Source: an uncultured Anaerolineaceae bacterium (GTDB lineage Bacteria; Chloroflexota; Anaerolineae; Promineifilales; Promineifilaceae). From it: 12,720 bases of DNA. Both the position numbers and the translations under genes were made by a program. The notes below the pieces were generated by a model, which worked only from the letters and a program-made list of their open reading frames with translations, searched no databases and was not told the DNA's origin. Shown piece by piece: positions 1 through 6,764 of this stretch. Numbering within the stretch: position 1 is the stretch's first letter; every line of letters starts with the position of its first letter. The DNA is taken from NCBI GenBank assembly GCA_937967805.1, contig CALBTC010000235.1:1-12720 (forward strand). The letters are read 5' to 3'.

Positions 1-1
1 T

Positions 2-70
2 TTGTGGCCGCTGGCGTTGGTGGGAGTAGGTATTTTTTACATTAGCCAGGCCAATCATTCTAAGACATGA
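2..70 (+). CDS. C-terminal end of an unidentified membrane protein (partial)
   Basis: The second plus-strand frame is open from the window edge to a TGA at 68-70. It encodes about 22 residues that begin LWPLALVGVGIFYI and end with a short polar tail, which looks like a last transmembrane helix. The TGA overlaps the ATG of the next gene in the sequence ATGA, a common sign of translational coupling, so the two genes are probably co-transcribed. The fragment is too short to assign a family. Confidence 0.55.
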   Translation: MWPLALVGVGIFYISQANHSKT

Positions 71-639
71 CAAAACGCACTCTACGAGATGTCACTTCCG
101 GTGAAACTAAGTTTACACCGTCAGGTACTTTGCCCCCGCCCAGTTTGCTTGGTCGGCTGATTCGATTGCTGTTTGGTTTGGCTATCTTCATTTGGCTGCT
201 CCCAGGATTGATTGTATCCATTCCGAACCTGTCAAATGCCGCTGACATTCCCAGTAACCCGTTTTTTTGGTTTATTGTGGGGCTGACCTTTCTAAATATG
301 AATCATGTCATCAATTTGGGATTAGGTAAATCGTGGGGTCATAAGCCACAGCTCCTTTTTTTAATCGCAGTCGGTGTCGCCCTAGCTGTTGGTGTTATTG
401 GATACGGCCGTTTCTGGACACCACCATTAGTAACTCTATTGGTTTTGTGGCTCATTCTAATCAATTTTCCTCTGGGAACTGCCTTCTTGCTGGCCGCTGT
501 TTTAAGAACGCCAGGCTGCGAAATGCGTAGTTTCAACCATCTTGTGGCAAAGTTTCAAGGCAAAGACCCTACGGAGCATTTCTGCCCAGGTGGTGTAGAT
601 TTTGCTGACCGATGGACGATTAAAGGGAAGACCCACTAA
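67..639 (+). CDS. Hypothetical four-helix integral membrane protein
   Basis: This 190-residue protein has a polar N-terminus of about 25 residues and hydrophobic stretches near residues 27-51, 66-84, 95-114 and 117-146, so about four membrane segments. The last 40 residues are soluble and contain two cysteines (Cys151 in TPGCEMR and Cys173 in HFCPGG) with a His next to the second, which could bind metal or form a disulfide. The start is the ATG that overlaps the stop of the upstream gene. No strong ribosome binding site is visible, which fits coupled translation. I do not recognise the family and assign no function. One ACGGCCGT palindrome (404-411) lies within it. Confidence 0.8.
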   Translation: MTKRTLRDVTSGETKFTPSGTLPPPSLLGRLIRLLFGLAIFIWLLPGLIVSIPNLSNAADIPSNPFFWFIVGLTFLNMNHVINLGLGKSWGHKPQLLFLIAVGVALAVGVIGYGRFWTPPLVTLLVLWLILINFPLGTAFLLAAVLRTPGCEMRSFNHLVAKFQGKDPTEHFCPGGVDFADRWTIKGKTH

Positions 640-818
640 ATTATTCATCACTCATTCGCCCCAAGGCAAACTCCGAAGATTCATTGGATACGACCGTATT
701 TGAAGCCTACAAACAAAGCATCCCCGTTATCAAAATAGAGGATAAGTTATTACAAGCCCTCATCACAAAAGCAAATCTGGAAGCAGCCCTGCGCCAGGTT
801 TATGAGGCGGAAAAGTGA
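624..818 (+). pseudogene. Remnant of a glutaredoxin-like protein (C-terminal half only)
   Basis: A frame open between stops at 621-623 and 816-818 has no ATG. From about 684 it reads like the second half of a small glutaredoxin/DUF836-type thioredoxin fold: VFEAYKQSIPVIKIEDKLL (with the I-P-V of the cis-proline strand), then a final helix NLEAALRQVYEAEK. The N-terminal half that should carry the CxxC active site is absent. The preceding residues do not resemble a thioredoxin fold and the frame closes inside the end of the upstream gene. It is best read as a deletion remnant. A short gene starting at the TTG at 684 is possible but would have no active site. The family assignment rests on recalled motif shape, not on a search. 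Confidence 0.5.
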
Positions 819-900
819 CACCTTCCAAACTTACCGTTTTCACACTGGAGAATACCGGCATATCTAGGGTAAGTGTGTAGATAAAATAAACCAGCACGGC

Positions 901-1443
901 TTAACCTGGCTCCAGACCCCGAATCTTTTTGGCCGGTACACCACCAACAACAATATACGGCTCCACATCGTTGGTCACGACCGCTCCGGCCGCCACAACA
1001 GCACCTTCACCTATTGTGATCCCTGGCAGCAAGATTGCCCCTGAACCAACCCAAACATTGTCTTCAATCACGATGGGAGCCGGGTTACTGGGGCGTTTGC
1101 CATTTTTTACCGGAGCCAACTGATGTGACACGGTTTCAAACGATACCCGGGCACCAATTTGGCAATAGTTGCCAATAAAAATCTGACCGCCACATGCTAG
1201 ACGACAATCAACATTTATAAAAACTTCATCTCCGATTGAAAGCTCTCCAAGGGAAACTTGAATGCCAGATAATATCGCGGTGCTTTCTCCAACAGCAACC
1301 CCAGACAACCGCAGCAGCAATGGCCGCCAATAATAGTTGAAGAGATCAATATTTGGTCCCAAACTGGCCATATATGCCAGCAGTTTGCGTTTATGCCAAC
1401 CTTTAAACAATGTACGAAGAAATCTACGAAGTTTTCGATTCAA
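901..1443 (-). CDS. Hexapeptide-repeat (left-handed beta-helix) acyltransferase
   Basis: This 180-residue protein has a basic N-terminal helix (residues 1-30) and then isoleucine/valine/glycine hexads typical of the LacA/NodL/CysE group. The C-terminal signature is clear: NVWVGSGAILLPGITIGEGA at 129-148, then VVAAGAVVTNDV and VGGVPAKKIRG. His107 in VSHQL sits where the catalytic base of these acetyltransferases is expected. Such enzymes move an acetyl or similar group from acyl-CoA to a sugar or polysaccharide hydroxyl in the cytoplasm. The frame begins with a TTG at 1443 just after a stop, with no good ribosome binding site; Met25 is an alternative start, and 5' truncation cannot be excluded. 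The acceptor is unknown. It contains no ACGGCCGT copy. Confidence 0.85.
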   Translation of the reverse strand: MNRKLRRFLRTLFKGWHKRKLLAYMASLGPNIDLFNYYWRPLLLRLSGVAVGESTAILSGIQVSLGELSIGDEVFINVDCRLACGGQIFIGNYCQIGARVSFETVSHQLAPVKNGKRPSNPAPIVIEDNVWVGSGAILLPGITIGEGAVVAAGAVVTNDVEPYIVVGGVPAKKIRGLEPG

Positions 1444-1547
1444 AACAGTCTATCTTATTCCAAGACACTTGGACCCAACCCAGTTTGAAAAAGGTGTTGA
1501 AGCAATTCAATGTCCATAAGCTGCCCACAAAGGAAGGCAAAGTTTAA
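1410..1547 (+). pseudogene. Short coding-like frame, possible gene remnant
   Basis: A 45-codon frame from an ATG at 1410 to TAA at 1545-1547 encodes a plausible hydrophilic C-terminus that includes ILFQDTWTQPSLKKVLKQFN. It overlaps the first 34 nt of the acyltransferase gene on the other strand, has no ribosome binding site and ends 12 nt before the end of the thioredoxin gene. The stretch after 1443 does not overlap any gene and could be the tail of a lost plus-strand gene. I do not recognise the sequence. It may be chance. Confidence 0.2.
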
Positions 1548-1559
1548 TCAATTTCTCCG

Positions 1560-2162
1560 CTACCCTTCCAAAGAGGCCATATTGGCATCCACCCACTGCT
1601 CGCTAACCACGCCAGGCAAAATATTGGTAATAACGCCGTCAGGATTAACAAAGTAGGTGGTTGGTGTGCTGAGAACATTGTAGCTGCTACTGATTCTACC
1701 ATCGGCATCCATGAGGAATGGATATTCCAGGCCATATTGGGCTATAAAACTTTCTACGGCCGTTTCGCTCTCTTGTATGCTCACGGAAAGGACAACAAAA
1801 CCATCATCTCGGTACTTATCGTAGGCCGCCCGCAACGCGGGGGCACTGGCGTTGCAAGCCGGTCACCAGGTGTGCATAAACACCACCGCCACCGGCTGGC
1901 CGCGATATTCAGTTAAAGTCATCGTTTCGCCGGTGTACGACACCAACTCGAAATCCGGTGCTTCTGCCCCCACTTCTGGCGCAATTTTTCGTCCCTCGGT
2001 ATTTGTTGCGGTGTTTTGATTATTCAAAAACGAAAAAGAAACCAAAACCACGAGCAAAAGCAGCGCACCTACACCTAAGAGTTGGAATTGTCGCTGCTTT
2101 TTTTGCGTTTTATTTTCTATAGCTTCTCGTCGTTTTTGTGTCTGGGATCGCTTCTTTGCCAT
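1560..2162 (-). CDS. Membrane-anchored TlpA/ResA-like thioredoxin, probable selenoprotein (UPAC active site)
   Basis: Read through one in-frame TGA, the frame gives one 200-residue protein. It has a basic cytoplasmic N-terminus (1-26), a membrane anchor (about 28-46, LLGVGALLLLVVLVSFSF), then an extracytoplasmic redoxin domain. That domain contains APDFELVSYTGE (68-79), strand VAVVFMHTW (91-99), TGA at codon 100, PAC (101-103), then FVVLSVSIQE and the cis-proline loop STPTTYFVNPDG (Pro167). TlpA/ResA proteins carry WCxxC here, so the TGA replaces the first, attacking cysteine. Family members reduce disulfides outside the cell membrane. Both halves are in one frame and neither alone makes a complete fold. 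The start ATG has the strong site GGAGGT 5 nt upstream, and the stop is TAG. The alternative is a nonsense mutation of a Cys codon (TGC or TGT to TGA), by real decay or sequencing error. The gene is monocistronic and divergent from the sulfotransferase. Confidence 0.8.
1828..1859 (-). promoter_or_regulatory. Candidate bSECIS hairpin just downstream of the in-frame UGA
   Basis: Counting from the first mRNA base after the UGA, bases 8-14 (GCAACGC) pair perfectly with bases 25-31 (GCGUUGC). The stem extends outward through U7-G32, U6-G33, C5-G34 and G4-C35, for 11 contiguous pairs including two G-U. The apical loop is CAGUGCCCCC, bases 15-24. Bacterial SECIS elements sit inside the coding region, with the apical loop roughly 16-37 nt after the UGA and a guanosine near the 5' side of the loop. 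This one fits position and stem length, but its first loop G is third rather than first or second, a deviation. Confidence 0.55.
1863..1865 (-). other. In-frame UGA, probable selenocysteine codon (residue 100)
   Basis: The plus strand reads TCA here, which is TGA in the gene. The codon lies between Trp99 and Pro101-Ala-Cys103, exactly at the first redox cysteine of the WCPxC motif. Known bacterial thioredoxin-like selenoproteins carry the UxxC form of this motif. General UGA recoding to Trp or Gly is unlikely: other genes in the window, such as the halogenase-like gene at 4099 and the peptidase gene at 8189, end in TGA where their proteins should end. Confidence 0.65.
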
Positions 2163-2383
2163 TGTTTACCTCCAAAAAGTGTTGTCGAAAATCGGGAAAC
2201 CAAGCTACTGGCGAGAATAAAGGCTGTTCACAAACTGCACAAGGGCGATTTTGCCCCTACCCCGTGCGCTAAATGGCCTATGAAACGTCGCGCCATATAA
2301 CGCTGGCAAGAGATATCCAGACAAATTACTATTATTAACAGACACTTCATCAAACTGTTACTCTGACCCCAAGGAAATTTACA
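2163..2383. other. Divergent intergenic region between the thioredoxin and sulfotransferase genes
   Basis: These 221 bases must hold promoters for both flanking genes because they are transcribed away from each other. The right end is AT-rich (around 2321-2345, ATTACTATTATTAACAG). AAGGA at 2371-2375 is the ribosome binding site of the plus-strand gene. I see no convincing -35/-10 pair on either strand and no coding-like frame. Confidence 0.4.
2168..2173 (-). promoter_or_regulatory. Ribosome binding site GGAGGT of the thioredoxin-like gene
   Basis: A full Shine-Dalgarno sequence lies 5 nt before the ATG at 2162. It fixes the start of the upstream part of the UGA-interrupted gene and shows that this part is built for translation. 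The downstream part after the UGA has no such site before its TTG at 1835, which argues against two separate genes. Confidence 0.7.
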
Positions 2384-3325
2384 ATGCGCCGACCGCAAAG
2401 ATTGCAACGTCTTCAATACAAAGCTATATTCAAGAGCCTAAACCTCATAGAAAAGGCCATCGCCAAGAACTATACACTTAAATATCCCCCCATTTTTATA
2501 ATCTCGCCCCCACGGTCAGGCACCACCCTAACCCGTCAGGTGTTGGCCTGGACGTTCCCTACCAGCTATTTTTCCAATTTTACCTCGATGTCTACCCTGC
2601 ATGTGGGACGGCCGTTGCCCATTACAACTGCCTATCTGGTTAAACGTTTCGGTCAGACTGATCTGGGTTCGTTTGAAAATAGTTACGGCCGTACTCACGG
2701 CCGTTCAGCACCAGCAGAAGGGGAAACCATCTGGGGACATTGGTTCGGAAAGCGGTATGAAGCTGTTGAACCAGAAGAGCTTACCGCTGAACAGCAAGCC
2801 CAAATGTATCGCGCCGTCGCCGCCACGGAGACTATTTTTGGAGCCCCTTTTCTCAATAAAACCACCACCCTCAGTTTACGCATCAGGGCAGTGGTCAAAA
2901 CATTTCCCAACGCCCTTTTCATTCAGGTTACCCGCGATCCGCTGGACAGTGCCCAATCCATTTACCTGGCCAGAACAACCCGCTATCAACGTTGGCTAGG
3001 CGCCATGCCCAAAGAGTGTGAAGCGACTGAAAAAAAGAGTGTTGTTGAGCAAGTGTGTGATCAGATTTATTATATTGAGAAAAATATTGCCTATGAACGC
3101 TCAATTTTAGGGGATGAAAGGTTTACATCGGTCTCATACAAAGACCTATGTGAAAATCCAACCCGCGAAGTCGGTCGGATTGTTGAATTTTTAGCCGGTC
3201 ATGGCGTTCCTGCCAAACTCAGCAAATCTTTGCCCGACTCTTTCAAATTTTCACATGGTCAAAAAATTGACGAAACGCCCTATCTAGTGATGAAACATTA
3301 TTTAGATAATCTGTATAATCAATAA
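2384..3325 (+). CDS. Sulfotransferase family protein (PAPS-dependent type)
   Basis: This 313-residue protein has the two nucleotide-binding signatures of sulfotransferases. The 5'-phosphosulfate loop is ISPPRSGTTLTRQVL at residues 40-54, after a hydrophobic strand PPIFII. The 3'-phosphate motif is FIQVTRDPLDSAQSIY at 179-194, with Arg184 and Ser192. A C-terminal KDLCENP element resembles the end of the family fold. These enzymes transfer sulfate from PAPS to a hydroxyl or amine of a carbohydrate, lipid or small molecule. There is no signal peptide, so it is cytoplasmic. The ATG at 2384 has AAGGA 8 nt upstream. The acceptor cannot be read from sequence. It contains three ACGGCCGT copies (2608, 2685, 2697). 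It converges with the methyltransferase gene over a 37-nt gap that shows no clear terminator. Confidence 0.88.
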   Translation: MRRPQRLQRLQYKAIFKSLNLIEKAIAKNYTLKYPPIFIISPPRSGTTLTRQVLAWTFPTSYFSNFTSMSTLHVGRPLPITTAYLVKRFGQTDLGSFENSYGRTHGRSAPAEGETIWGHWFGKRYEAVEPEELTAEQQAQMYRAVAATETIFGAPFLNKTTTLSLRIRAVVKTFPNALFIQVTRDPLDSAQSIYLARTTRYQRWLGAMPKECEATEKKSVVEQVCDQIYYIEKNIAYERSILGDERFTSVSYKDLCENPTREVGRIVEFLAGHGVPAKLSKSLPDSFKFSHGQKIDETPYLVMKHYLDNLYNQ

Positions 3326-3362
3326 AATCTGCCCACTACCACGTTCTATCGTAATGTTTTGT

Positions 3363-4016
3363 TCACTTTTGCCCACGATACAGTGCCAATGTTCCAAATA
3401 TCGTACTAAAAGATTGACTGGTTGCAACCTCTCTGAAACCTGCTCCGGCTAAAATAGTTGGGATTTGTCCCTTCCGATTGTCATTGGTGTTCTCGAAACC
3501 GTCCAGAAGTTGAACACCATAAAATAATAGTGCCATCAGCGAATTATCAGGTTTTCCCCAATCTACAATATGCACTTCACCCTGCGGATGAAGAACACGG
3601 TAAATCTCCCTTGCCGTTCGTTCCTTCGCAGCATAGTCTAAATGATGAAAGAACAAACTGGATACAACAACATCAAATTGATTTTCGTCGTACGGCATTT
3701 CATAGGAGAGGCCACAGTCAAGCTGGATGGAAACCGCCGCCTTCTCTATCTTCCTCCGAGCCAACTCCAGAATAGTCGGGTCGCCATCAATTCCGGTGAC
3801 TTCTGCCAGAGGAAAGCGTGACTTAATCATCAATACGAGTGTACCGGTGCCGCAGGCAACATCCAATACGCGCGATTCATTAGATAGTGGGGCTTGATCA
3901 AGCAAGGCATTCTTAAAAATAGCCTCCCTTGTTGTCAGGCCAACCACAAGATCATAAAAACGGGTTAAAGGAGCATACCCCAGCGCGGGGACGTACTGTT
4001 CAGGTTTGTTTTTCAT
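3363..4016 (-). CDS. Class I SAM-dependent methyltransferase
   Basis: The SAM-binding motif I VLDVACGTGTL lies near residues 50-60 and is followed by the acidic loop VTGIDGDP at the end of strand 2. Further motifs are FDVVVSSLFFHHL (motif IV region) and YRVLHPQGEVHIVDWGKP (post-motif strand), the order seen in Methyltransf_11/25 and UbiE-like enzymes. It would transfer a methyl group to a small molecule in the cytoplasm. I take the ATG at 4016 (217 residues). The frame also allows a TTG at 4028 (221 residues), and neither has a good ribosome binding site. It lies 82 nt downstream of the halogenase-like gene on the same strand, so the two are likely co-transcribed and could act in the same pathway. 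It has no ACGGCCGT copy. Confidence 0.87.
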   Translation of the reverse strand: MKNKPEQYVPALGYAPLTRFYDLVVGLTTREAIFKNALLDQAPLSNESRVLDVACGTGTLVLMIKSRFPLAEVTGIDGDPTILELARRKIEKAAVSIQLDCGLSYEMPYDENQFDVVVSSLFFHHLDYAAKERTAREIYRVLHPQGEVHIVDWGKPDNSLMALLFYGVQLLDGFENTNDNRKGQIPTILAGAGFREVATSQSFSTIFGTLALYRGQK

Positions 4017-4098
4017 TTCACCAAACAAGATCGTGAATAAGCAACAAAAGATGGAGATGCCACAAAATTATTTTTGCCGCACCTCCAACAAGAAAGAC

Positions 4099-5817
4099 TC
4101 AAGCGGCCACTGGTGATTTCTGTGGTTCAAAACTGAAGAGCTTTCTAATTTCGCCCTCCATATGGCTTAAATCGCGGGGTTCTGAGCGGGGCTCAAACAG
4201 GCCATCCTCCTGCCAGCGATTGCAGTCCAGACCTATGGCTTCAATATTGACCCATCGATTCTCGCCAAACAGAGCCAATTTTTCCGGCATTACATCTTCT
4301 ACTGCCAGGAAAAAGATGACCTGGGCGAACTCTTCCATGCGTTCAACACCCTCACGCAAATGATCCACAATCACATCAAAAATGGCGTTTTTAGGCGGCA
4401 AATTTAGCATAAAAAGATGGGTGAGGGTAGGCAAATCTTCAATATAGTCAATGAAGTCAAAATTCATACGGCTTGATAATTCAGACCAATCCTTAAACAA
4501 CGTCATCAGCCGGAAATGTGCCGAAAAAATCGGATGCAGCAGCAAACTCAACTTTCGGTTTAAGGCTGGCTCCAAATAGACATCATGGTAAAAACGGGGA
4601 TCCGTTATAGACCAACCCATGAAGTAGTCCCAGATTGTCTTTAAAGACATGATGACGCCATTGTCATGGAACGGGTAAGACCAATGAACTGTTTCGGTTA
4701 ACGAATCGTTCAAAGACAAATAAAACAGATTCATGTAATCAATATATTGGTCAGTGAGTTCCCCAGTTCTGTCAAGCTCGATCATCTTGGCGGCGATGCC
4801 ATTGCCGTAAGCCAACACATTTGAGCCAATGGAGTAGTATGGGTCAGCAAATACACCGGCTTCGCCCACACAGCACCATCTGTCTGCGGAAAAAACCTGG
4901 TGTGAGGAGTAACTATAGTTGCGCAAAACCTTGAAATCTAGCAGCGGATACCCTTCAAGATGGGTTGCCAGAACAGGTTCGTGTACCTGAAGCCAATTGA
5001 GAGCCTTTTCATACGTATTGTACTGGTCAAAACGGTGCATTTCATCCAAAGCCACGATGCCAACGCTGGTGTTGCCGGGAGACAAGGGAATGAGCCAGAC
5101 CCAATAGCCCGGACCCATTAAATGATTGGTGGAGTACCAGCGATTTTGGATCACTTTGTCATGCCAGGCTTTGTTGGACTCAGGCACAAAACTATCTACG
5201 CTTAGTTCGCCTTTCACCCGGAACCAGGCAGCATTGCAAGGGGTTTCGCTTTCTTTTTTGAGATCAAATTTACTTTGCAAGAAGCGACGCCGCCCCATCG
5301 CATCGATTACCCATTTGCTTCGTGCTTGATGGGTTGCTTTCTCTGCGTCTCGATAGCTGACCGCGTGCAATCCACCAGCTTCATTGATGTCGATCTCGGT
5401 TACGAATACACCTTCCTTCAGGTGTACGCCGGCCTCAATGACACATTCTCGCAGGTGGGTTTCCAGCTTGCCCCGATCCATTTGGTACGATTTTGCCGGC
5501 AGCCAGGTACGGACGCCAAATTCCGGCCGTTGGGCAAAGTCTCCCTGAGGATCGCCAAAAAAGTAGCGCAGACCGAGCTTTTCCAGGTGATCATTTTCCA
5601 GGTAATCTTCAAGGTCTAAAATGCCGGAAAAGTAGAATGCGCCTTGCTCCAGGGTGGACTCGCCCACTTTGAAGGCTGAATCAGGCAACGGCCGTTCCAA
5701 CCGTTCCAACACCAATATAGATAAATCGTCTAATTTCAGGGTTAACTGGCGAGCCAAAGACAAGCCAGCCAAGCCACCACCACAAATAATTACATCATAA
5801 GGTTCTGAATGCTGCAT
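4099..5817 (-). CDS. Flavin-dependent halogenase-like FAD oxidoreductase (tryptophan-halogenase fold)
   Basis: The protein has 572 residues from the chosen start. Using numbering from the longer 603-residue frame, the FAD Rossmann motif is VIICGGGLAGLSLARQL (40-56). FKVGEST (80-86) matches the VGE(A/S) motif. WVWLIP (270-275) matches the WxWxIP signature of flavin halogenases, and FADPYYSIGSN (354-364) matches their second flavin site. Lys111 in EKLGLRYFF aligns by eye with the catalytic lysine (K79 of PrnA/RebH). Halogenases use FADH2, O2 and halide to chlorinate or brominate aromatic or aliphatic substrates. A different FAD monooxygenase or reductase of the same fold is possible. The start at 5817 has AAAGGAG 9 nt upstream; the ATG at 5910 has none. 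The C-terminal 200 residues are substrate-domain-like and not recognised. Confidence 0.82.
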   Translation of the reverse strand: MQHSEPYDVIICGGGLAGLSLARQLTLKLDDLSILVLERLERPLPDSAFKVGESTLEQGAFYFSGILDLEDYLENDHLEKLGLRYFFGDPQGDFAQRPEFGVRTWLPAKSYQMDRGKLETHLRECVIEAGVHLKEGVFVTEIDINEAGGLHAVSYRDAEKATHQARSKWVIDAMGRRRFLQSKFDLKKESETPCNAAWFRVKGELSVDSFVPESNKAWHDKVIQNRWYSTNHLMGPGYWVWLIPLSPGNTSVGIVALDEMHRFDQYNTYEKALNWLQVHEPVLATHLEGYPLLDFKVLRNYSYSSHQVFSADRWCCVGEAGVFADPYYSIGSNVLAYGNGIAAKMIELDRTGELTDQYIDYMNLFYLSLNDSLTETVHWSYPFHDNGVIMSLKTIWDYFMGWSITDPRFYHDVYLEPALNRKLSLLLHPIFSAHFRLMTLFKDWSELSSRMNFDFIDYIEDLPTLTHLFMLNLPPKNAIFDVIVDHLREGVERMEEFAQVIFFLAVEDVMPEKLALFGENRWVNIEAIGLDCNRWQEDGLFEPRSEPRDLSHMEGEIRKLFSFEPQKSPVAA

Positions 5818-5826
5818 GAGTGTATT

Positions 5827-5833
5827 CTCCTTT
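5827..5833 (-). promoter_or_regulatory. Ribosome binding site AAAGGAG deciding the halogenase start
   Basis: AAAGGAG ends 9 nt before the ATG at 5817, whose protein begins MQHSEPYDVIICGGG, directly before the FAD motif as in other members of the fold. The 31 extra residues of the longer frame starting at 5910 have no ribosome binding site, so they are probably untranslated leader. Confidence 0.7.
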
Positions 5834-5958
5834 GTTTCGCTAACAAATATTTTTTTCCAAGCTGTTGCGGGAAGATTGGTAAAAGAGTAAATGTCAGCGT
5901 TAAACATCACAAGAGCCGTTCTGCTTGATGCGTGTTAAGCCAAATAGCCTAAGCGACA

Positions 5959-5980
5959 TTGACCAAGAATCTTGTACAAT
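5959..5980 (+). promoter_or_regulatory. Weak promoter candidate for the membrane protein gene
   Basis: TACAAT at 5975-5980 is a good -10 box preceded by TG, about 40 nt before the start codon. TTGACC at 5959-5964 would be a good -35, but only 10 nt separate them, too short for a standard sigma-70 pair. Either the -10 works with a poor -35 near 5952 or the match is chance. An imperfect inverted repeat, GTTAC (5984-5988) and GTAAC (6001-6005), lies in the leader just before the AGGAG ribosome binding site. Confidence 0.25.
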
Positions 5981-6020
5981 AGGGTTACTCAACTATGGGG
6001 GTAACTAACAGGAGTGAACG

Positions 6021-6761
6021 ATGATGACAGAACTTCAAGAGGATAATTTTTTCAAAAAACACGGACAACTCATCGTAGGAATTTTACTCATAGGGGGCAT
6101 CGTTTTACTATTGGGCTGGTGGTTGAGGGTTTGGGGGATCAATCGAATGTTGACATTTGTGAGTACAAATTTCACCCATATCCTGGCACATATTTTTATT
6201 TACATCTTGCTGGGAAGTCTGCTACTGTTGCTTGCACCATACCTGCTTTCTCGGCCCATGATTTATATTGCTGCCACCATCCCGCTTCTCTTTCTGCCAA
6301 GGCTATTGCAACTTCTCACGACAGATTCCCCTTTGTGGCAAATATTTGATATGGTAAGTTTACTTATTGATCTTCTGGGGGTTGTGTTAGCCTTTATGGT
6401 ATTTCAACGATTGATGTTTAAATTAGTGGTGCCCTTGTTTGAATCAGTTAGCGACATGACCGATTTAGCCATGTTCCAGTACAAAGCGAAGTCATTCGAG
6501 CAGCATAACCCCGAGGTAACTTCGCTTTTTGCCAGCGAGATCACCAATGTGTCTGATATTATGGAGACGCTGGCTCTACTGGCCACAGGCGTCGGGCTGC
6601 AAAGCATTTCCCAGGTGAAAGGGTTCGAGAAAGATACTGTCCTTGAATGGCTCAAAACAGCGAACGACTACCGCTTAATCATAGAAACCTATTTGGCCTC
6701 TAAGTACAAGCTGTCACGACAGCAATTGGAAAGGATGTGGTCTTTGTTGGAGCCTCAGTAA
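6021..6761 (+). CDS. Hypothetical membrane protein with C-terminal soluble helical domain
   Basis: This 246-residue protein has about four membrane helices (near 17-38, 54-75, 80-99 and 108-128). A soluble, mostly helical tail (140-246) includes ESVSDMTDLAMFQYKAKSFE and a final basic helix YKLSRQQLERMW. The ribosome binding site AGGAG ends 6 nt before the first ATG; a second ATG follows at once and could also serve. It is divergent from the halogenase-like gene and convergent with the peptidase gene, with only 3 nt between the stop codons. No catalytic motif is visible and I do not recognise the family. It has no ACGGCCGT copy and its base use is more AT-rich than that of the right-hand operon, which is a weak hint of a separate origin. 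Confidence 0.8.
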   Translation: MMTELQEDNFFKKHGQLIVGILLIGGIVLLLGWWLRVWGINRMLTFVSTNFTHILAHIFIYILLGSLLLLLAPYLLSRPMIYIAATIPLLFLPRLLQLLTTDSPLWQIFDMVSLLIDLLGVVLAFMVFQRLMFKLVVPLFESVSDMTDLAMFQYKAKSFEQHNPEVTSLFASEITNVSDIMETLALLATGVGLQSISQVKGFEKDTVLEWLKTANDYRLIIETYLASKYKLSRQQLERMWSLLEPQ

Positions 6762-6764
6762 TGT

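Noticed and set aside
1560..1835. Treating the region after the TGA as a separate small gene starting at TTG 1835
   Set aside because: It would lack the active-site strand and cysteines, has no ribosome binding site, and continues the same frame as the upstream part across the TGA.
1863..1865. Genetic code in which TGA means Trp or Gly
   Set aside because: The halogenase-like gene (4099) and peptidase copy B (8189) end normally at TGA, and Trp after Trp99 would not supply the missing redox cysteine.
2243..2256. GGGC-GATTTT-GCCC hairpin as a terminator
   Set aside because: The stem has only 4 bp with no T tract after it, and it lies in a divergent promoter region where no transcript should end.
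5959..5980. TTGACC and TACAAT as a complete sigma-70 promoter
   Set aside because: The spacer is only 10 nt; kept only as a weak candidate.
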